Source: Aliivibrio fischeri
GTDB lineage: Bacteria; Pseudomonadota; Gammaproteobacteria; Enterobacterales; Vibrionaceae
Length of the DNA stretch: 64,000 nucleotides
NCBI RefSeq assembly: GCF_009727955.1
Contig: NZ_WOBR01000010.1
Coordinates: 434,001 to 498,000 of the forward strand
Direction of reading: 5' to 3'
This document shows positions 8,916 to 18,282 of the stretch, one piece after another. The notes under the pieces are model-generated. The model was not told where the DNA came from. It saw only the letters and a program-made list of their open reading frames with translations, and made no database searches. The position numbers were made by a program, and so were the translations under genes. Numbering within the stretch: position 1 is the first letter of the stretch; each line of letters opens with the position of its first letter.

Positions 8916-11027
8916 ATGCGTATTATTCAAGTTCTACTTATCATAGTAATGCTGTCTCCCCTTTCTGTTTCTCAAGCGAAAGAGAAGAAGGATGTAGTTC
9001 GAGTTGGTGATATTATTTCAATCATGCTACCAGGTGAAGACTCATTAAATAAAGGTTTTCAGGTAGATAAGCAAGGGCGTTTAATTTTACCAGAAATTGG
9101 ACCAATCTCAGTAGTAGGCAAAACCGAAGCACAAATGGTTTCAACCGTAACATTAAACTTAAAGACCATTTTACAAGACTTAACTAACCTACAAGTGTTT
9201 ATCAGCAAGCGTCAGTTGATTGTCAATATTCAAGGGTATGTGAAGCAACCCGGTGAATATACACTATCTGATGGCGACTCGGTACAACTGGCGCTTTATG
9301 CTGCTGGAGGGTTACGCTCAGGAGCTCAACTTAATCGCCTGCAATTACGTCGTTCAAATAAAGTAACCACCTTTAATTACAAAGCATTTTTAGATTCTGG
9401 TAATCAATCACTTCTACCAACACTTCAATCACTAGACACCTTATTTATTCCTGCCTCTCCTATGGTGGGTAATATCGAACAAGAGTTTGACCCAGCTAAA
9501 TTATCACAAGCAGGTGATGCTGCTGATGGAAAAAAAGCCATCAAAGTATTTGGTGAGGTGAATTCTCCGGGGACGTTTTCTTATAAAGACGGCAGTAACC
9601 TTGTTGATGTTCTAATGAGAGCCGGAGGGGTTACTCGCTATGCAGGTGTTGAACAAATCCGAGTAATTTCTAAAAACCAACCTGCTTTATTTAATCTTAA
9701 GCGTTATTTAGATACAGGGGATTCTAGCCTATTGCCGCCATTAGAGGTTGGCTCAACCATTTTCGTACCTAAACAAGAAGAAGAAATTAAATCAGGTTCT
9801 AATATGGTGTACGTCATGGGGGAAGTAGCAAAACCCGGTGCTTTTGAAGGGAAAAAAGGGGCAACGTTTATGGATATCTTAGCCAATGCAGGTGGTCCAA
9901 CTCGTTTTGCTGAATCTCGTCAGATCCGAGTAATTAAAGCTAACGGTGCGGTGATTAATTTTGATTTATCTGGTTATACCGAAGGAACTAACTACCAACG
10001 ACCTCCAGCGATTGCGGCAGGTGATGCGATTTTTGTTCCTGAAAAAACCGATATGAACGAAAAATCATGGTTGAAAATTGCCCCTAGCCGTGCGGTTAGA
10101 GTGCTAGGTGAGGTACAACACCCAGGCCGCATTGAGTGGTCAGATGAAATGTCATTTCTTGATTTATTAGCTCATGTGGGTGGACCAACACTACGTGGTG
10201 ATACCACTCGAATTGAAATTGTAACTCCAGACGCAAGCGGTAAAAATCATGTTTATACCTTTAACTTAGATTCATTTATATCAAAAGGTAAACCAGACTC
10301 AGCCCTACCGACAATCCGTGCAGGAGCCACTATTCGAGTACATGACTTACCTCAAGACCCATCAGACAATAAATCACAATGGGTACGTCAAAGCTCTGAT
10401 AGTTCAATTTATGTTTTTGGTCAGGTAAACGCTGCGGGACGCTACCGCTTTACGAATGACATGCACTTTTTAGATATCTTATCTGCGGCAGATGGACCAA
10501 CCATGGACGCTGATATCCATAATATTCGTATTACCCACAGAGATAAAAGTTATGCACGAGTAAGTAAGCTAAACCTAGCTCTGTATTTTGAAACCGGTGA
10601 CGAATCCCTACTGCCAAAAGTAAAAACAGGTGACACGATTTATATCCCAGAAAAGAATCGTATTTGGGTAGATGAAAGTAAAGAAACAACCATACGTGTA
10701 TTAGGAGCAATCAATAAACCCGGCCGTTATCGCTTTAATGATTCAATGACCTTACTTGACCTATTAGCAGAAGCAGGAGGCCCTAGTGATGTGGCTTATC
10801 TTGAAAAAATCAGCGTAGTAAATCATTCATTAAATGAAGGGCAAGCTAGAACCTTTGACCTTGTTGAGTTTAGTCGCACTGCTGATTTTAGAAGTATTCC
10901 CGTACTAAGAGCCGGTGATACTGTATATATTCCAAACAAAGACGAAAGCACAATGGAGCAAGTACGTGTTGTAATGAAAGATGTTTTCCAAGTTGTCGCA
11001 ACCATTGCTTTGATAGGAGCATTATAA
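8916..11027 (+). CDS. sypC: SypC, outer-membrane polysaccharide export protein
   Basis: The roughly 703-residue protein has a Sec signal (MRIIQVLLIIVMLSPLSVSQA), then a Poly_export (Wza-type) domain (DVVRVGDIISIMLPGEDSL...) and an unusually long series of SLBB repeats. I count six units with the pattern G-x-V-x-x-P-G...D-x-L-x-x-A-G-G. The C-terminus ends in a hydrophobic helix (FQVVATIALIGAL). It should form the outer-membrane exit channel for the Syp polysaccharide. The ATG at 8916 is preferred over an upstream in-frame ATG inside sypB because a GAGGG site lies at good spacing. Its stop overlaps the sypD start (TAATG), indicating translational coupling. Confidence 0.92.
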   Translation: MRIIQVLLIIVMLSPLSVSQAKEKKDVVRVGDIISIMLPGEDSLNKGFQVDKQGRLILPEIGPISVVGKTEAQMVSTVTLNLKTILQDLTNLQVFISKRQLIVNIQGYVKQPGEYTLSDGDSVQLALYAAGGLRSGAQLNRLQLRRSNKVTTFNYKAFLDSGNQSLLPTLQSLDTLFIPASPMVGNIEQEFDPAKLSQAGDAADGKKAIKVFGEVNSPGTFSYKDGSNLVDVLMRAGGVTRYAGVEQIRVISKNQPALFNLKRYLDTGDSSLLPPLEVGSTIFVPKQEEEIKSGSNMVYVMGEVAKPGAFEGKKGATFMDILANAGGPTRFAESRQIRVIKANGAVINFDLSGYTEGTNYQRPPAIAAGDAIFVPEKTDMNEKSWLKIAPSRAVRVLGEVQHPGRIEWSDEMSFLDLLAHVGGPTLRGDTTRIEIVTPDASGKNHVYTFNLDSFISKGKPDSALPTIRAGATIRVHDLPQDPSDNKSQWVRQSSDSSIYVFGQVNAAGRYRFTNDMHFLDILSAADGPTMDADIHNIRITHRDKSYARVSKLNLALYFETGDESLLPKVKTGDTIYIPEKNRIWVDESKETTIRVLGAINKPGRYRFNDSMTLLDLLAEAGGPSDVAYLEKISVVNHSLNEGQARTFDLVEFSRTADFRSIPVLRAGDTVYIPNKDESTMEQVRVVMKDVFQVVATIALIGAL

Positions 11028-11734
11028 TGAGAATTCCTTCATGCCATATGGAAATTGAACAAATCTTTTTGCAATTAGAGCAACAAGACAGCCGTTCATT
11101 ATGCGTTACATCAACCAATTCAGGTGAAGGAGTAAGCTCATTAGCTCAAGCTCTAACAGAGCGACACCTACTGGCTGGTTACCGGACCTTATTGGTTGAT
11201 CTTAATCTTCAAAACCCAAGTTTGGTACCGTTATCATTTACACCTAATACTAATGATATGACAAAAGCACCCTCTCACTATCTGACTTTCTCTCAACATA
11301 ATAGTGTGGTGCTTTCAGGTCTAGCAGTACCAACAAATAAAGCGGAAATCGTCGAATTACGTCAACCCAAAAACTTGAAGAAACGAATTGAAGCTTGGTT
11401 AAACGAATTCGACAAAGTCATTATTGATGCATCAGCTGTTTCACAACTTAATACCAACAATATACCAGCTCAAACTATTGCAGGTTGTTGCGAAAGTACC
11501 CTTATGGTTATTTTGTCTGGTCAAACGCTACAAACCGAATTTAAAGACGCATTAGAGAAGCTAGAAAACCACAATGCCAATATTATCGGGCATGTCTTTA
11601 ATGACAAATACCAACCAAGTCTAAAAAATGAAATTTGTAGAGAAATCGAGCGCTTATCTTTTTTACCCAAAAAAATATCAACTAAACTTATAGCAATCGT
11701 CCAAAAAAACCGATTTTTATCAACTGTGGTGTAA
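11027..11734 (+). CDS. sypD: SypD, CpsD/Wzc-like BY-kinase-family protein with degenerate Walker A
   Basis: The 235-residue cytoplasmic protein aligns with the bacterial tyrosine-kinase domain found with PCP/Wzz proteins (partner SypO). The Walker A region is TSTNSGEGVSS: the usual GEGKS/T lysine is valine. Walker A' is LLVDLNLQNPSL, retaining the first aspartate but having N and Q where D and R are normal. Walker B-like VIIDASA is present. The C-terminus (KNRFLSTVV) has no tyrosine cluster. It therefore may not be an active tyrosine kinase and may work as a structural or allosteric partner. AGGAG precedes the ATG, which overlaps the sypC stop. Confidence 0.88.
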   Translation: MRIPSCHMEIEQIFLQLEQQDSRSLCVTSTNSGEGVSSLAQALTERHLLAGYRTLLVDLNLQNPSLVPLSFTPNTNDMTKAPSHYLTFSQHNSVVLSGLAVPTNKAEIVELRQPKNLKKRIEAWLNEFDKVIIDASAVSQLNTNNIPAQTIAGCCESTLMVILSGQTLQTEFKDALEKLENHNANIIGHVFNDKYQPSLKNEICREIERLSFLPKKISTKLIAIVQKNRFLSTVV

Positions 11735-11736
11735 TC

Positions 11737-13254
11737 ATGAACTCTATCCTTCTTTTTTCAGATACAAAACCCACATCACTAGAATCGGTGAGAGTGTTAC
11801 GTCAATCTTTATCTAAAATCCTTAAAAATCTTGAAATAGACTCAACCACATCAAATCAATGCTTATTGTGTTTTTCTGAGTGGAGCACCAACCTAGTTCT
11901 GCACCCTATTCAGCCTAGTAAAACCATCAGTTTAGTTCTACGTAAAAGCAGTAATCAATGGCAAATGGACATTATTGATGACGGAATACCTTGGGATCCC
12001 ACAGAGCAACATCAAGACTCGGAGATCAGTGAGTTTTCATTGAAATGTGGCGGACGAGGTATTGATATTATTCGAAGCCAAAGTGACGATATTCGCTATC
12101 ATTCCACAAAAAATAACAACACATTGAGCCTATTCTGGGAGCGTTCTCCTTCTCAAAAACAACCTCATATTCTGATCGTAGAAGACGATGCCGTTCAATC
12201 AAAAATACTTCAAGCCTATCTTAATTCTGATTTTTCTATTACAACAAAACCAAATGGTAAAGAAGCCCTATTATTTCTAAAAAATAACAGTGTTGATTTG
12301 ATAATCTCTGACATTCAAATGCCTGAAATGGGGGGATTAGAATTAAGATCGCAATTAGAAAAAGAACATAACTTCTCAATTCCATTTATTTTTCTTTCTA
12401 GATTACAAGATACAAACACAGTCAACTACGCAGCAGAGCTTGGCATTGATGATTTTCTGCAAAAACCAGTACAAAAGAAACAACTTATCCACTCTATCAC
12501 ACGTGTTTTAGCGCGTTTTCATCAGGTATATCACGCACTATCAGAACAACTTAACCAGAAGATCACCCATACCTTATTACCACGAGTTGAAACACATTCA
12601 AAAAAATGGAAATTAGCAACACAACAGAGAACTGCTGGCCAAGGTGGAGGCGATTTTACCTTATCTAGAGTGAATAACGATAATACGTTATTACTTCTAG
12701 CTGATGTCATGGGACACGATGAAAGTGCAACTTTTTTCTCTTATGCCTACGCTGGTTATGTATGTGGTTTAATGCAACATGCAGATCTCACACAACCGTC
12801 GCAACTTTTAACACAACTTTCAAATAATGCATTTAAAGACCAACTTCTATCACAAACTATGTTAACTGCATGTTGCTTAAGTTTTATTGGTGATGATACG
12901 ATAAAAATAAGTAGCGCTGGGCACCCTAAACCTCTTCACATCACCCCAGAAAGAATTGATGTCATTGATACAGAAGGAACACTTCCAGGGTTATTACCCA
13001 ATACTCATTATCAAGAAACCACTATATCTATCAAACATGGAGAGCGTTTGGCCTTATTCACTGATGGTTTATTTGAGTCAGGAGACACCAGTTCAGAGCG
13101 CGAAACCTTAGAAAAAGCCATAAAAGAGCAGCTAATAAATACGCTGCATTTACCACTAGAGCAAGCTATCAATCAAGTAATAAAAACCTTTGATACTTTG
13201 GCAGGAACACCACCCAATGACGATGCATTATTGCTGTTAATTGAGAACCAATAA
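11737..13254 (+). CDS. sypE: SypE, response regulator with RsbW-like kinase and PP2C phosphatase domains
   Basis: The 505-residue protein has three domains: an N-terminal HATPase/RsbW-like serine kinase (about 10-135, catalytic N52, GGRGIDI box), a central receiver (about 143-260, acceptor D192 in SDIQMPE) and a C-terminal PP2C/SpoIIE-like phosphatase (about 290-505) with D443 (FTDGLFES) and D495 (PPNDDALLLL). These residues match the published A. fischeri SypE active sites. It phosphorylates or dephosphorylates SypA on S56 depending on the receiver state, so it both inhibits and permits biofilm formation. It begins two bases after the sypD stop. Confidence 0.95.
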   Translation: MNSILLFSDTKPTSLESVRVLRQSLSKILKNLEIDSTTSNQCLLCFSEWSTNLVLHPIQPSKTISLVLRKSSNQWQMDIIDDGIPWDPTEQHQDSEISEFSLKCGGRGIDIIRSQSDDIRYHSTKNNNTLSLFWERSPSQKQPHILIVEDDAVQSKILQAYLNSDFSITTKPNGKEALLFLKNNSVDLIISDIQMPEMGGLELRSQLEKEHNFSIPFIFLSRLQDTNTVNYAAELGIDDFLQKPVQKKQLIHSITRVLARFHQVYHALSEQLNQKITHTLLPRVETHSKKWKLATQQRTAGQGGGDFTLSRVNNDNTLLLLADVMGHDESATFFSYAYAGYVCGLMQHADLTQPSQLLTQLSNNAFKDQLLSQTMLTACCLSFIGDDTIKISSAGHPKPLHITPERIDVIDTEGTLPGLLPNTHYQETTISIKHGERLALFTDGLFESGDTSSERETLEKAIKEQLINTLHLPLEQAINQVIKTFDTLAGTPPNDDALLLLIENQ

Positions 13255-13281
13255 AAGAGCAAATCTTGCAAGGAGCTAACT

Positions 13282-15582
13282 ATGACATTTCGACTTAAAA
13301 CGATCATTGGCATTTCTATTATTCAATGCATCATGTTATTGATTTTAGTGTTTAGCTCTGTGAAATTCATTTCAGACTCAAATGAACAAAGACTAATAGC
13401 AAGAGCCAATGCATCTGTGCATATGTTCTCCAATGCAATAAAAGATTCCATACTCAATAATCAATACGACAAAGTAGTTTCCTTAATGGATGATTTTATC
13501 GCGTTAGAAAAAATTTGTTATATTCGCATTTTTCGTGAAGATGGAAGCTTAATTGTTGAAGGTGGACCAAAATTACATGAAGTCGCTAATCCCGACTCTT
13601 CAATCCTTCATAATGCATCTGATGGGACTTATGACGTCATTTTACCAATAATCACCGATGATAAAACATTAGGAAAAGTGGAAATAGGATTTGGTACTCA
13701 CGGTGAAAACACTTTCCTTTCTCAAGCTAAATCATGGATATATGCCATTGCTTCTATTGAGCTTATCTTTGTTATTGGACTTTCATTTTTGCTTGGAAAT
13801 GCCTTAACTCGCAACCTCCATAAACTGAAAAAAGCGGTCAATACCGTAGCCAATAAAGGCCCGGGGGCACAAGTTGATATATCATCTATCGGAGATTTAG
13901 GTGATGTAGCACAAGCATTTAATACCATGTCTTTAAAGCTTGAGCAAAACTATCAAGATCTACAACAAGCCAGAAATGAAGCAGAAGCTGCCAATAAAAG
14001 TAAAAGCCGCTTTTTAGCTTCTATGAGTCACGAAATACGCACTCCTATGAATGCGGTTCTAGGTTTACTCGCTATTTTAAAAGACACAAGCCTAAAGCCA
14101 AATCAGAAAGAACTCGTAAATACAGCGACAGACTCAAGTGAATTACTGCTTTCAATCATTAATGATATTCTCGATTTTTCTCGTATGGAGGCCAATACTT
14201 TTTATCTTGAAAATCATACCTTCAATATGCATGAAAGTTTAAATAGTGTGCTCAAAACTTTTCATCCACAAGCCCAAAATAAGCAATTAGAATTGTCACT
14301 GGTTATTGCTGACAATGTTCCGACCTATGTTCAGGGCGATGCTCACCGATTACGTCAAATATTGTTAAATTTAGTTGGCAACAGCTTAAAGTTCACTGAT
14401 GACGGACAGGTTCAAATATTAGTTAATGCCAAAGAGCATGAAGGACGAATCCAATTACACTGCTCAGTCCAAGATTCAGGTATTGGAATACAACAAGAAC
14501 AATTAGAATATTTATTTGATGAATTTACCATGGCGGATAACAGCTTTTCTCAAACTCATGAAGGATCCGGTTTAGGGTTAGCTATCTGTCAACGCTTAGT
14601 TCACATGATGGATGGTACCATTACAGTGAACAGCCAATATGGCTTGGGCAGTGAATTCTCTTTCAATATTCAATTAGACAAAGCCACAACAAAAGAGATT
14701 AATCGTCTATTATCAAATGAAAAAATAGAGCAACAAAGAGATGCTGAGCAACAAAAAGCCTGTGTATTCTCTGATGCTAATATTCTTGTAGTTGAAGATA
14801 ATCACGCCAATCAAATTGTCATTAAAAACACCCTAAATTATGCCGGTTACTCAATTGATATTGCTCAGAATGGTAAAGAAGCAATAACAAAAGCAATTAA
14901 CACTCAATACGATCTTATCTTTATGGATATATCCATGCCTGAAATGGATGGTATGACAGCAACAAAAAAAATACGCTCGCTCTCAGATACGCATAAAAAT
15001 ATGCCGATCATCGCTCTTACTGCTCACGCTCTATCTGGCGATAAAGAGCGATTTATAGAAGCCGGAATGACCGATTATCTTTCCAAGCCATTTAATCGGA
15101 GTAATTTATTAGAGTGTCTTGCTAAGTATTTGTTTAAAGAAGGCAAACAAGATACTTCATTTTGCCAAGAATGTGACCTATGTGAGTTTAATGAATCAAC
15201 CGAAGAACCTAAAAATATGGATAATGAGCTATTATTAGTAGATGAACAGATAATTCAGCAAATCATTACTGATACAGATGCGAGTGTCATGCCTGAACTA
15301 ATCCGTTTTTATATTATTGAATCAAAAGAGCGCGTAGAAACCATCTCCAATGCAGCAAAAAATAAAGATTTATATGCGTTAGAGTTTGAAGCACATACAT
15401 TAGGAAGCAGTGCATTAACGCTTGGAAACGTAGCCTTATCTACGCTTGCAAGAGAAATTGAAATTCATTGTATCAATCAACAATTTGATGATGCGTTAAA
15501 AAAAGCAGCACAACTACCTAATTTAGCAACGCTTTCACTCGATGCGCTTGAACAAAGAAATAAACAAGGCTTTTCAAAATAA
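13282..15582 (+). CDS. sypF: SypF, hybrid sensor histidine kinase with HPt domain
   Basis: The 766-residue protein has two membrane helices (about 7-31 and 152-173) enclosing a small periplasmic sensor. Then come a HAMP-like linker, HisKA (SHEIRTPMNA, H250), HATPase_c (GSGLGLAI near 428), a receiver (D549 in FMDISMPEMDG) and a C-terminal HPt domain (EAHTLGSSA, H705). These are the known A. fischeri phosphorelay residues. The HPt domain is the hub receiving phosphate from SypF or the separately encoded RscS, and passes it to SypG and SypE. AAGGAG precedes the ATG. rscS itself is not in this window. Confidence 0.95.
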   Translation: MTFRLKTIIGISIIQCIMLLILVFSSVKFISDSNEQRLIARANASVHMFSNAIKDSILNNQYDKVVSLMDDFIALEKICYIRIFREDGSLIVEGGPKLHEVANPDSSILHNASDGTYDVILPIITDDKTLGKVEIGFGTHGENTFLSQAKSWIYAIASIELIFVIGLSFLLGNALTRNLHKLKKAVNTVANKGPGAQVDISSIGDLGDVAQAFNTMSLKLEQNYQDLQQARNEAEAANKSKSRFLASMSHEIRTPMNAVLGLLAILKDTSLKPNQKELVNTATDSSELLLSIINDILDFSRMEANTFYLENHTFNMHESLNSVLKTFHPQAQNKQLELSLVIADNVPTYVQGDAHRLRQILLNLVGNSLKFTDDGQVQILVNAKEHEGRIQLHCSVQDSGIGIQQEQLEYLFDEFTMADNSFSQTHEGSGLGLAICQRLVHMMDGTITVNSQYGLGSEFSFNIQLDKATTKEINRLLSNEKIEQQRDAEQQKACVFSDANILVVEDNHANQIVIKNTLNYAGYSIDIAQNGKEAITKAINTQYDLIFMDISMPEMDGMTATKKIRSLSDTHKNMPIIALTAHALSGDKERFIEAGMTDYLSKPFNRSNLLECLAKYLFKEGKQDTSFCQECDLCEFNESTEEPKNMDNELLLVDEQIIQQIITDTDASVMPELIRFYIIESKERVETISNAAKNKDLYALEFEAHTLGSSALTLGNVALSTLAREIEIHCINQQFDDALKKAAQLPNLATLSLDALEQRNKQGFSK

Positions 15583-15619
15583 AAGAATAAAATTTGCTAG
15601 GTAAAACAGGATGTTACTT

Positions 15620-17122
15620 ATGCTACAAAAAGTATTATTAGTCGAAGACTCCACTTCTCTGGCTATCCTCTACAAACAATATGTGAAAGATGAACCCTAT
15701 GAATTCTTTCATGTTACTACAGGGGAGCAAGCGAAGGCATTTATGGAAAAGAATCCGCCACATTTGGTGATTCTCGATTTAAAGCTGCCAGATATGTCTG
15801 GGCAGGACGTACTTGCATGGATGAAAGAAAAACAATTACCCACTGCGGTTATCATTGCAACCGCTCACGGAACGATCAATATTGCGGTAAACCTCCTACA
15901 AAATGGAGCAGATGATTTTATCGAAAAACCAATCCAAGCAGAACGATTAAAAACATCCATAGCTAACCATTTAAAACGCAACAAACTAGAAGGTCTGGTT
16001 GAAGATTTGCAAAACACATTCAACCGAAAACAATACCAAGGCTTTATTGGCTCAAGTTTACCTATGCAAGCCGTCTATAAAATCATTGATGCCGTAGCAC
16101 CAACCACTGCCAGTGTGTTCATCTATGGTGAAAGTGGTACAGGTAAAGAAGTATGCGCAGAAGCGATTCATTATCAAAGTAAACGTAGTAATAAACCTTT
16201 TGTTGCCATCAATTGTGGCGCGATACCAAGAGATTTAATGGAAAGTGAAATTTTCGGTCATATAAAAGGCGCTTTTACAGGTGCAACGACTGATCGCAAA
16301 GGCGCTGCTATGTTAGCGAATGGCGGTACACTCTTTTTGGATGAGTTGTGCGAAATGGAACTAGAGATGCAGAAAAAATTACTGCGTTTCTTACAGACAG
16401 GTCGATTCACCCCATTAGGTGGAAGTAAAGAACTTAGCACCGATATACGCATTATTTGTGCAACCAATCGCGATCCCCTTACTGAAGTCAACGAAGGACG
16501 CTTCAGAGAAGATTTATACTACCGAGTTCATGTTGTACCTATTCATATGCCACCACTGCGTGAACGTGGAACTGATATTATTGATATCGCGACTTTCTTC
16601 CTAAAAAAATACGCAAAAGAAGATCATAAAAAATTCAAAGCATTAAAACGTAATGTTGAATTAAGACTGTGTAATTACTCATGGCCAGGCAACGTACGTC
16701 AGCTTCAAAATATCATCCGAAATGTAGTGGTATTACATAACGATACGCATGTGGCAATAGAGCACCTTCCACCACCACTAAATCAACCCGTAACCAATAA
16801 AACAACACCGGTTGCTTCTAAGCCATTTTTTGCAGCACCGTCTCAGTTATCAAAAAATACAGAAATCACTGAAGTTCAGCATAATCAGACAGAGCAACAG
16901 CAAATCTCACCACCAGAGGAACAAGCTTTAGAGACCAGTGCGACAGATGCTATTAATACTAGCGTAATTCGCCCAATGGCAGATATAGAACGTGAAGTCA
17001 TTCAAAATGCAATCGACCATTGCGATGGAAATGTCCTTAATGCCGCTGTTCTATTGGAATTAAGCCCATCGACACTCTATCGTAAAAAGCAGGCGTGGGA
17101 AGCCTATGAAGAATCAGAATGA
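15620..17122 (+). CDS. sypG: SypG, sigma-54-dependent response regulator
   Basis: An NtrC-family activator of 500 residues from this start. The receiver domain (about 1-120) has acceptor D53 in VILDLKLPD. The AAA+ domain carries Walker A GESGTGKE (170-177), the sigma-54 contact loop GAFTGA (217-222) and a Walker B FLDEL. A Fis-type helix-turn-helix (NVLNAAVLLELSPSTLYRKK) lies at the C-terminus after a Gln-rich linker. An upstream in-frame ATG (15611) directly abuts AGG with no spacing; the ATG at 15620 has proper spacing and gives the published D53 numbering, so it is preferred. SypG binds the enhancers before sypA, I, M and P. Its end overlaps sypH by 17 bases. Confidence 0.95.
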   Translation: MLQKVLLVEDSTSLAILYKQYVKDEPYEFFHVTTGEQAKAFMEKNPPHLVILDLKLPDMSGQDVLAWMKEKQLPTAVIIATAHGTINIAVNLLQNGADDFIEKPIQAERLKTSIANHLKRNKLEGLVEDLQNTFNRKQYQGFIGSSLPMQAVYKIIDAVAPTTASVFIYGESGTGKEVCAEAIHYQSKRSNKPFVAINCGAIPRDLMESEIFGHIKGAFTGATTDRKGAAMLANGGTLFLDELCEMELEMQKKLLRFLQTGRFTPLGGSKELSTDIRIICATNRDPLTEVNEGRFREDLYYRVHVVPIHMPPLRERGTDIIDIATFFLKKYAKEDHKKFKALKRNVELRLCNYSWPGNVRQLQNIIRNVVVLHNDTHVAIEHLPPPLNQPVTNKTTPVASKPFFAAPSQLSKNTEITEVQHNQTEQQQISPPEEQALETSATDAINTSVIRPMADIEREVIQNAIDHCDGNVLNAAVLLELSPSTLYRKKQAWEAYEESE

Positions 17123-18122
17123 TGAAATATGGTTGCTACTTGATAGCCGTGATTTTGGAGGTATCGAATCACACGTACTACAACTCGCGAAAGGACTAAA
17201 ATCTTTTCAACACTCTGTGCGTGTGATTTTTCTTTGCCGTTATAGTACAACTCATCCACTAATCGCTCTACTTAACGAGGCGAATATCTCTTATCGTTTT
17301 TTAGACGGTTCGTTTATCTCTCTATTAACCTATACACGCCACCATGCTCCAAAAGTCATCCATTCACATGGTTACAAAGCGGCTTTATATTCTCGACTAC
17401 TGCGTATATCTCAATGCAGTTCCCATCAAAAAATCCGCTTTATCAACACTTATCATGCTGGCGAAGTTTCACAAGGAAAATTAGCTATATATGATTTTTT
17501 TGATCGCTGGAGTGCGCCGTTCAGTCATTGCAACTTTGCTGTGAGTGAATTAATTAAAAAAAGGATCCCAAGTAAAGCAACAGTATTAAATAATTTTGTA
17601 AATACACAAAACTTAACTCAATCAGAAGGCACCCAAATAGCATTTGTTGGACGCCTAAGTCATGAAAAAGCCCCTGATCGTTTCCTTGAATTAGCCAATC
17701 AACTACCTAAAGCACAGTTTCATTTTTATGGTTCAGGTCCAATGGAAAAAGACTTACAAAGCCGTTCACCTTCCAACCTCCATTTTCACGGACATCAAAA
17801 CTCAATGGATTCCATTTGGCCACACATCGGGTTACTTGTTATTTGCTCTCGTTATGAAGGATTACCTATGGTTGCATTAGAAGCCATGGGACGAGGTATT
17901 CCTGTTATCTCAACACCAGTAGGAAATATGTCAACACTCATTTGTAATAATGAAAATGGATGGATAGTTAACCCTGATGCTCTTTCCACTGCAGTGCATA
18001 ATTGGGTGAACCTACCCCTGTTCCAAGTCCAAACCATTCAAAAAAATGCACAACAAACCATTCAAAATACGTTCTCTTCTCAGGCTGTCATACCCTCTTT
18101 ATTATCTACTTATCAAATCTAA
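17106..18122 (+). CDS. sypH: SypH, family 4-like glycosyltransferase
   Basis: The 338-residue enzyme has a GT-B fold pattern: an N-terminal acceptor lobe (DFGGIESHVLQLAKGL near the start, VIHSHGYKAALYSRLL) and a C-terminal donor lobe with VGRLSHEKAPDRF and the E-x7-E motif in SRYEGLPMVALEAMGRGIPV. It should transfer an activated sugar to the lipid-linked Syp repeat unit on the cytoplasmic face; the sugar is not predictable. It overlaps the end of sypG, so its translation is coupled to the regulator genes, and it is the last gene before the sypI promoter region. Confidence 0.9.
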   Translation: MKNQNDEIWLLLDSRDFGGIESHVLQLAKGLKSFQHSVRVIFLCRYSTTHPLIALLNEANISYRFLDGSFISLLTYTRHHAPKVIHSHGYKAALYSRLLRISQCSSHQKIRFINTYHAGEVSQGKLAIYDFFDRWSAPFSHCNFAVSELIKKRIPSKATVLNNFVNTQNLTQSEGTQIAFVGRLSHEKAPDRFLELANQLPKAQFHFYGSGPMEKDLQSRSPSNLHFHGHQNSMDSIWPHIGLLVICSRYEGLPMVALEAMGRGIPVISTPVGNMSTLICNNENGWIVNPDALSTAVHNWVNLPLFQVQTIQKNAQQTIQNTFSSQAVIPSLLSTYQI

Positions 18123-18128
18123 TTTTGT

Positions 18129-18165
18129 TTCTCATATTGATAAAAATGCATTCTCAATTTGAGAA
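18129..18165 (+). promoter_or_regulatory. SypG enhancer elements upstream of sypI
   Basis: Two sites are seen: TTCTCATATTGATAA (18129-18143) and the nearly perfect palindrome TTCTCAATTTGAGAA (18151-18165). The second is centred about 93 bases before the predicted sypI transcription start. Both start six bases or more after the sypH stop. They match the TTCTCA-N3-TG core; the base after TG is A rather than the consensus C. Confidence 0.75.
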
Positions 18166-18223
18166 AAACCACCACCCCAAAAAATTAACTATTTAAATTC
18201 AATAGGATAGATTCAACCTTAAG

Positions 18224-18240
18224 ATGGCACACCATTTGCC
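18224..18240 (+). promoter_or_regulatory. Sigma-54 promoter of sypI
   Basis: ATGGCACACCATTTGCC has a canonical TGGCAC -24 element and TTTGC -12 element with GG-N10-GC spacing. It is 42 bases upstream of the sypI ATG. Confidence 0.9.
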
Positions 18241-18282
18241 CTATCTCTTATATCAATAAGAAACTGCAAGGATGGTCAGCCG

